Of a stretch of 36,308 bases of DNA, positions 32,678 to 36,308 are shown one piece after another. The notes beneath the pieces were generated by a model. It did no database searches. It was not told where the DNA came from and worked only from the letters and a program-made list of their open reading frames with translations. The stretch is taken from assembly GCA_024697545.1 (NCBI GenBank), contig JAILFN010000033.1, positions 1-36,308 on the forward strand. Direction: 5' to 3'. A program made the position numbers and the translations under genes. Position 1 is the first letter of the stretch, and each line of letters opens with the position of its first letter. This DNA comes from Ruminococcus sp. Lineage in GTDB: Bacteria > Bacillota > Clostridia > Oscillospirales > Ruminococcaceae.

Positions 32678-33322
32678 ATGAAAAAATCCAAGTTCAACAC
32701 AAGATCTGTTACCGTTGTCGGAATGATGAGCGCGCTTGCGTTTATTGTATTCATGCTTGAGATACCCGCTCCGTTGATGCCGAGTTTTATAAAGCTTGAT
32801 CTTTCCAACATCATATCGCTTATAACAGCATTCGCACTTGGTCCTGTTGAAGGTGTGGTAGTGTGCCTTATCAAGAACATCATCCACCTTATTTTCAAGG
32901 GTTATTCTTCGACTATGGGTGTCGGTAATCTTTTTGATTTTGTATCGTCTTCCGCTTTCTGCTTTACTGCGGGACTGATCTACAAGCACAATAAGACTAT
33001 CAAGGGCGCTATGATCGCTACTGTCGTTGGTTCTCTGGTATTTACTCTTGTAAGCCTGCCGCTCAATTACTTTATCGTATATCCGTTCTACTTCAAGCTG
33101 TTTGCGAATTACGGCGGAGAGGCAGGAGTTCTCGGTATGTATCAGGCTATACTCCCGAGCGTCAAGAGCACTCTTATGGCACTTCTCGTATTCAATGTTC
33201 CGTTCACTTTCATAAAAGGGCTTATCTGTTCGCTGTTGACAGCTGTCGTATATAAGCCTCTTTCTCCTATCATAAAGGGAACAGGTTCGGTGAGCAAGAA
33301 GAAAGCTGCTGCTCATTCGTAA
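32678..33322 (+). CDS. ribU: Riboflavin ECF transporter S component
   Basis: RibU binds riboflavin in the membrane and works with the shared EcfAA'T module. The 214-residue product has about six membrane helices and the typical opening ending in TVVGMMSALAFIVFMLEIPAP, and FIKLDLSNIISLITAFALGP, which holds the ligand-binding loop region. I chose ATG 32678, 7 nt after AGGAGG; the frame extends back to 32648 but without a site. Control by the FMN riboswitch confirms the assignment. Confidence 0.94.
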   Translation: MKKSKFNTRSVTVVGMMSALAFIVFMLEIPAPLMPSFIKLDLSNIISLITAFALGPVEGVVVCLIKNIIHLIFKGYSSTMGVGNLFDFVSSSAFCFTAGLIYKHNKTIKGAMIATVVGSLVFTLVSLPLNYFIVYPFYFKLFANYGGEAGVLGMYQAILPSVKSTLMALLVFNVPFTFIKGLICSLLTAVVYKPLSPIIKGTGSVSKKKAAAHS

Positions 33323-33375
33323 TTAGGTTTTAGGGCTGTTTTACAAGCCTCAATAATATTCTGTGCAAATATAAA

Positions 33376-33410
33376 AAAAGGCGGACGTTTTGAAAGCGTC
33401 CGCCTTTTAT
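33376..33410. terminator. Bidirectional terminator after ribU
   Basis: AAAAGGCGGACG pairs with CGTCCGCCTTTT (33376-33389 with 33394-33408, one wobble) with A and T runs on either side. Confidence 0.9.
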
Positions 33411-33430
33411 CGTAAAACTGGCTGAATTTC

Positions 33431-33524
33431 AAGTCAATTATAAAAATTATTGGTTTTGTATTATTGGCAATCGCCGTGTTTTCGGGTGTTTCAGTGATTT
33501 CATCAAATGTCATATAATTGACTT
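33431..33524. repeat. Perfect 12-bp inverted repeat 70 bp apart
   Basis: AAGTCAATTATA (33431-33442) and TATAATTGACTT (33513-33524) are exact complements around 70 nt of AT-rich sequence. It lies at the edge of the mobile-element remnant, so it may be a terminus or an old terminator. The following stretch to 33617 shows nothing else. Confidence 0.5.
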
Positions 33525-33617
33525 CTACTCGAAATTTCTATCAACTTTTCTACCAAAATCGCTCTTTTTGAAATTATCTATTTCGTCCTCGGTGTTGTCA
33601 CATTATATTATATATAA

Positions 33618-34504
33618 TTACACGGCTGTGGGATGTGACGATTCCGCAGGAGTGTCTATTTTCTTTTTTCTGCTGTTTGACTTCTTAGGTGCAAGATTTT
33701 CGCTTTCCGTTTCAGTCTTTGCTGACTGTTCGCTCTCGGCAGGAGTTTCGTATGGTGTAATTGTGGAGTATCTGCCGTACCGTTTCGGGACTCCACATAT
33801 GTCTTGTTCTACGAGGATTAGGCTTGCCGAGCTTTGCGTAGTAGTAGTCAGAGGGATCGGCACGCCGTCCTCATTTAGCTTGTCAGCAATATGATGCGGA
33901 GATATTCCGCTTGCTCTCATCTCAAAGATGTTGCGGACGATAGGTGCTGCATCGGGATCAATCACAGGCAGATGATTCGGATCATCGCCCTTTGTGTAAC
34001 CGAACGGAGCGCAGGTCGTGCGGTACTTGCCTGCATTTGCATTGGCTTCGATGACCGCCTTGATCTTCTTGGAAGTAGAAGCGGCGTGCCACTCGTTGAA
34101 CAAGTTGACGATCGGCATCATATCAAGCGCCGAGGTATCCTTGTTCGCGGTATCAACATTATCATTCAAGGCGATGAAACGGATATTGTACGATGGGAAT
34201 ATGTAATCAACATACCTGCCGACCTATATGTAATTTCTGCCGAAGCGAGATAAGTCCTTGCAAATTATGAGATTTATTTTTCCTTCCTTTGCGTCGTATA
34301 AAGGCGCTGTACGCCCGGTCGTTCAAAATCTGTTCCGCTTCAACCATCATCGACATAGGTATCAACGAGATTCCAACCTTGTTCCTTGACATACTTGGTT
34401 AGGATAAGTTTCTGGTTTTCTATTGACAGGGATTCGCCGGCTCTCATATCCTCCTGCGAGAGGCGGACGTAAATTCCTGCATTGTAAATGGTCTGCTTTG
34501 CCAT
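33618..34504 (-). pseudogene. Degraded large serine recombinase
   Basis: Read from ATG 34504, the protein begins MAKQTIYNAGIYVRLSQED with the resolvase-family Arg/Ser and a normal N-terminal domain. It then meets TGA at 34340-34342 where the family has a residue in DDGxSGT (probably Trp TGG to TGA). A frameshift follows near 34300 (RLY to DAKEGKINLIICKDLSRFG, about one base lost). A TAG at 34224-34226 replaces Glu in NYIEVGRY. From 34169 the reading frame is open again for the recombinase domain (GKYRTTCAPFGY to HHIADKLNEDGVPIP). The C-terminus is truncated and joined to a Ser/Glu/Lys-rich tail of 80 residues. It can no longer make a full enzyme. Confidence 0.85.
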
Positions 34505-34609
34505 TATAACTCCAGCAGTACCATGCCGACAAAATTACGCCAGTGTTTCTTTTACGGCTCTTTCATTTGTTACGAAGTCGCATAGCTCCAAACGCTCTGA
34601 TGAGCGAAA

Positions 34610-34666
34610 GAGCGATATAGATAATCGCTCAGACATATTTTCACGAAAGCGATGAAAATATGTCTG
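34610..34666. repeat. Two adjacent perfect hairpins, possible oriT or terminal region
   Basis: GAGCGAT/ATCGCTC (34610-34616 with 34624-34630) is directly followed by CAGACATATTTTCA/TGAAAATATGTCTG (34630-34643 with 34653-34666). The second is a 14-bp perfect stem. They lie between the recombinase pseudogene and the MobC-like gene, the usual place for a transfer origin. No T tract follows on either strand. Confidence 0.6.
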
Positions 34667-34822
34667 TCCAACCTCAGCGGTCAGTAGAATATCAAAATCA
34701 AACCCAGCAAGCACGGTGAAGTGTGGGCGCAAAATGCGACTACACACAATTCACAAGGCTTGGCAGAGGGCGCTGTCCTTACGACCCCGAATTGAGAAAA
34801 ATAAAAAAGGAGAACAAGAAAA

Positions 34823-35062
34823 ATGAAAGACGAAAAGAAGCGTACACTGTACCTGAAAGTCCGTGTCAGTCCTGAAGAAATAGCGGCTATCAAGAAGAAG
34901 TTTGAGAACAGCGGTATGAACAGTCTCAGTGGATTTGTGAGATCCATGATCTTTGATGGATACATTGCTCAGGTCAACAAAAATGAGCTGAAGGAGTTTG
35001 GCGATAAGCTCTGGCGTCCGCTGATGTTTCTGCAAACAAAGGTGGCTCAGCTAAAGCATTGA
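34823..35062 (+). CDS. Truncated MobC-like relaxosome protein
   Basis: MobC proteins help the relaxase open oriT of mobilizable elements. The 79-residue product has a ribbon-helix-helix-like N-terminus (RTLYLKVRVSPEEIAAIKKKF, then SLSGFVRSMIFDGY). The usual C-terminal half, which ends in a conserved NNINQIA-type block in this family, is missing; only LWRPLMFLQTKVAQLKH remains. AAGGAG lies about 10 nt before the ATG. No relaxase follows, so this is likely a relic. Confidence 0.6.
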   Translation: MKDEKKRTLYLKVRVSPEEIAAIKKKFENSGMNSLSGFVRSMIFDGYIAQVNKNELKEFGDKLWRPLMFLQTKVAQLKH

Positions 35063-35075
35063 GCAGAATATGAAA

Positions 35076-35105
35076 ATCGCCGTCAGGATAATTCCCGACG
35101 GCGAT
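35076..35105. repeat. 9-bp perfect GC-rich hairpin
   Basis: ATCGCCGTC (35076-35084) and GACGGCGAT (35097-35105) flank a 12-nt loop. A short T run follows on the minus strand only. The 35106-35295 stretch has no clear gene. Confidence 0.55.
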
Positions 35106-35295
35106 GAAAGACAATATGTGCGCTATGTACCGGACTTGAGGAGTGTTCGGATGAAGATGAATAATCAGCGAAAGAGCTTTGCAGCAATGCAGAGCCTTTT
35201 GCTTTTATATCATTGTGTAAATCGACCGCACATCACACTTCATCAAACATATTTTAGCTATTCTGCCTATTTTGCAAAAAGTTCGACCGCAGCAC

Positions 35296-35324
35296 TTGAC
35301 AAATCGGTTAGCGTATGCTAATAT
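35296..35324 (+). promoter_or_regulatory. Promoter with operator-like palindrome for tetR
   Basis: TTGACA (35296-35301), 17 nt, TAATAT (35319-35324) with TGC before the -10. TTAGC-GTAT-GCTAA (35308-35321) lies in the spacer and overlaps the -10. This suits autorepression by the TetR-family protein that follows. Confidence 0.75.
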
Positions 35325-35372
35325 GATAAACGGATTATCGGTAATACAGATTTCAATGAGAGGAGGATACCT

Positions 35373-36008
35373 ATGTCAGTTCCCGATAAAAGTATCGACC
35401 CACGACTTCTTGCCAGTGCAGAGGCGGAATTTCTTGACAAGGGCTTTATCAAGGCAGAGCTTAAAACCATATGTGAGAATGCCGACATAACCACCGGCGC
35501 AGTCTACAAGCGCTACAAGGGCAAGGAGGACTTGTTCTGCGCAGTGGTGGAGAATATTGCAGATTCGCTTAACGACTTTGTGCAAAAGCGCTCTTCTGTG
35601 GATTTTTCTGCTTTAAGCGACGAGGAGATATACCGCTCGTGGATAATGACCTATGATTCTATGCTTCCTATATTCAAGCTGCTGTATGAACAGCGTGACA
35701 AGTTTACACTGCTGATCGACAAGGCGGCAGGCACGCGCTACGAGAATTTCAGTCACGAATATGTCACTAAAATGAGCTATGCCTATGAGCACTTTTACAA
35801 TGAAGCCCACAAACGTGGACTTGCTAAGGCAGACGTCACAAGAGAGGAATTTCATGTTCTGATCTCATCCTTCTGGACGTGCGTCTGTGAGCCGATCATC
35901 CATGATATGTCATGGGAGCAGATCGAAGAACATTGCAGGATTGTCTGCCGCTTCTTCAACTGGCAGGAAGTGATTATGCTAAAGAAAGGCGATGAAAACT
36001 TTGTTTAA
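35373..36008 (+). CDS. TetR/AcrR-family transcriptional regulator
   Basis: The 211-residue product has the N-terminal helix-turn-helix (LLASAEAEFLDKGF, then TICENADITTGAVYKRYKGKEDLF, about 12-52) and a divergent ligand-binding C-terminal domain with aromatic residues. AGAGGAGGATACC precedes the ATG at 35373. It overlaps the following ABC gene by 17 nt, so it probably controls that exporter and itself through the palindrome in its promoter. The ligand is unknown. Confidence 0.9.
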   Translation: MSVPDKSIDPRLLASAEAEFLDKGFIKAELKTICENADITTGAVYKRYKGKEDLFCAVVENIADSLNDFVQKRSSVDFSALSDEEIYRSWIMTYDSMLPIFKLLYEQRDKFTLLIDKAAGTRYENFSHEYVTKMSYAYEHFYNEAHKRGLAKADVTREEFHVLISSFWTCVCEPIIHDMSWEQIEEHCRIVCRFFNWQEVIMLKKGDENFV

Positions 36009-36308
36009 CAAGATCAAGCCCTATATGGGCAGATACATCAGATATACCTATGCGGCTCTGGGAGCGATGTTCGCAGGACTGATCGCTTCCGCTGTGCCGT
36101 TTTTTATGGTATATCGTATCATAAAACCACTGATAAGCGGAGAAACACTTTCCGCAGGCTATTATGCAATGCATATAGCCATTATTTTTGCGTGCGAGTT
36201 AGTCTACGCTATCTTATATGTATGGGGACTTAAATTCTCTCACATCTCCGCATACAACACGCTGAAAAATATCCGTATTTCCTTGCAGAAAAAGCTGGAG
36301 CGTCAGCC
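35992..36308 (+). CDS. ABC exporter, N-terminal part (runs off the window)
   Basis: Read from ATG 35992 (AAAGG just upstream), 105 codons are open to the window edge. The protein begins MKTLFNKIKPYMGRYIRYTY, then a first membrane helix (about 19-41) with AAMFAG-like small residues, a loop with LISGETLS, a second helix (about 60-80) and SHISAYNTLKNIRISLQKKL, the typical start of a type I ABC exporter membrane domain in which the coupling helix follows. The nucleotide-binding domain is outside the window. Its ATG lies inside the end of tetR in another frame. Confidence 0.85.
   Translation, partial: MKTLFNKIKPYMGRYIRYTYAALGAMFAGLIASAVPFFMVYRIIKPLISGETLSAGYYAMHIAIIFACELVYAILYVWGLKFSHISAYNTLKNIRISLQKKLERQ

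Noticed and set aside
33313-33513. 66-residue minus-strand frame between ribU and the recombinase relic
   Set aside because: It reads through the bidirectional terminator into ribU's end and has no ribosome binding site.
34535-34747. 70-residue minus-strand frame ahead of the recombinase pseudogene
   Set aside because: It could be a tail of an upstream element gene, but it runs across both perfect hairpins and shows no recognisable domain; I cannot support it.

Overview
The window reads like the chromosome of a Gram-positive, anaerobic, Ruminococcus-like clostridium. The pointers are a trimeric NuoE/NuoF-type [FeFe]-hydrogenase set, Firmicutes regulatory RNAs (a T-box and an FMN riboswitch), consensus TTGACA-17-TATAAT promoters with AGGAGG ribosome binding sites, spoIIP, gdpP-rplI-dnaB synteny, an FMN-controlled ribU, and a plant-glycan operon with a CBM35/GH26 lipoprotein. 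The genus is inferred; the phylum-level placement is well supported.

Layout. 1-0.9 kb: the end of an rpsF-ssb-rpsR operon. 0.9-5.5 kb (minus): a GH95 alpha-fucosidase followed by a GH26-fold lipoprotein that appears to have lost its catalytic acid. 5.6-8.3 kb: a tyrosine-type T-box leader, a small membrane protein, a GNAT acetyltransferase and tyrS. 8.3-10.4 kb (minus): a lipoprotein of unknown function and spoIIP, divergent from an M15 peptidase. 11.2-15.6 kb: hydrogenase operon. 15.6-25.2 kb: a long structured leader, then rnj-gdpP-rplI-dnaB-tilS-ftsH. 25.3-27 kb: ECF sigma factor with an overlapping membrane partner. 27-28.1 kb: rpsU behind a structured leader, a DIP1984-family gene and a tRNA-like RNA. 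28.1-32.4 kb: yqeG, a small barrel protein, an endonuclease IV-like protein, aroQ, an M24 peptidase, efp and a CD1247-type protein. 32.4-33.4 kb: FMN riboswitch and ribU. 33.4-35.2 kb: decayed mobilizable element (serine recombinase pseudogene, tandem perfect hairpins, truncated MobC-like gene). 35.3 kb to the end: a TetR regulator with an operator-like palindrome in its promoter, and the start of an ABC exporter.

The strongest candidate for something little described is the roughly 117-nt tRNA-like RNA at 27951-28067, next to the DIP1984-family gene. It has a T-arm, a D-loop-like AGTGGTAG and an acceptor-like stem, but a long hairpin arm where the anticodon arm should be. Other notable signals are the rnj leader (competing helices, and a Shine-Dalgarno separated from the start codon by a hairpin), the rpsU leader (two crossing helices of 9-10 bp), and the GH26 pseudoenzyme. 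No CRISPR array, rRNA or canonical tRNA was seen. All folds were made by eye.
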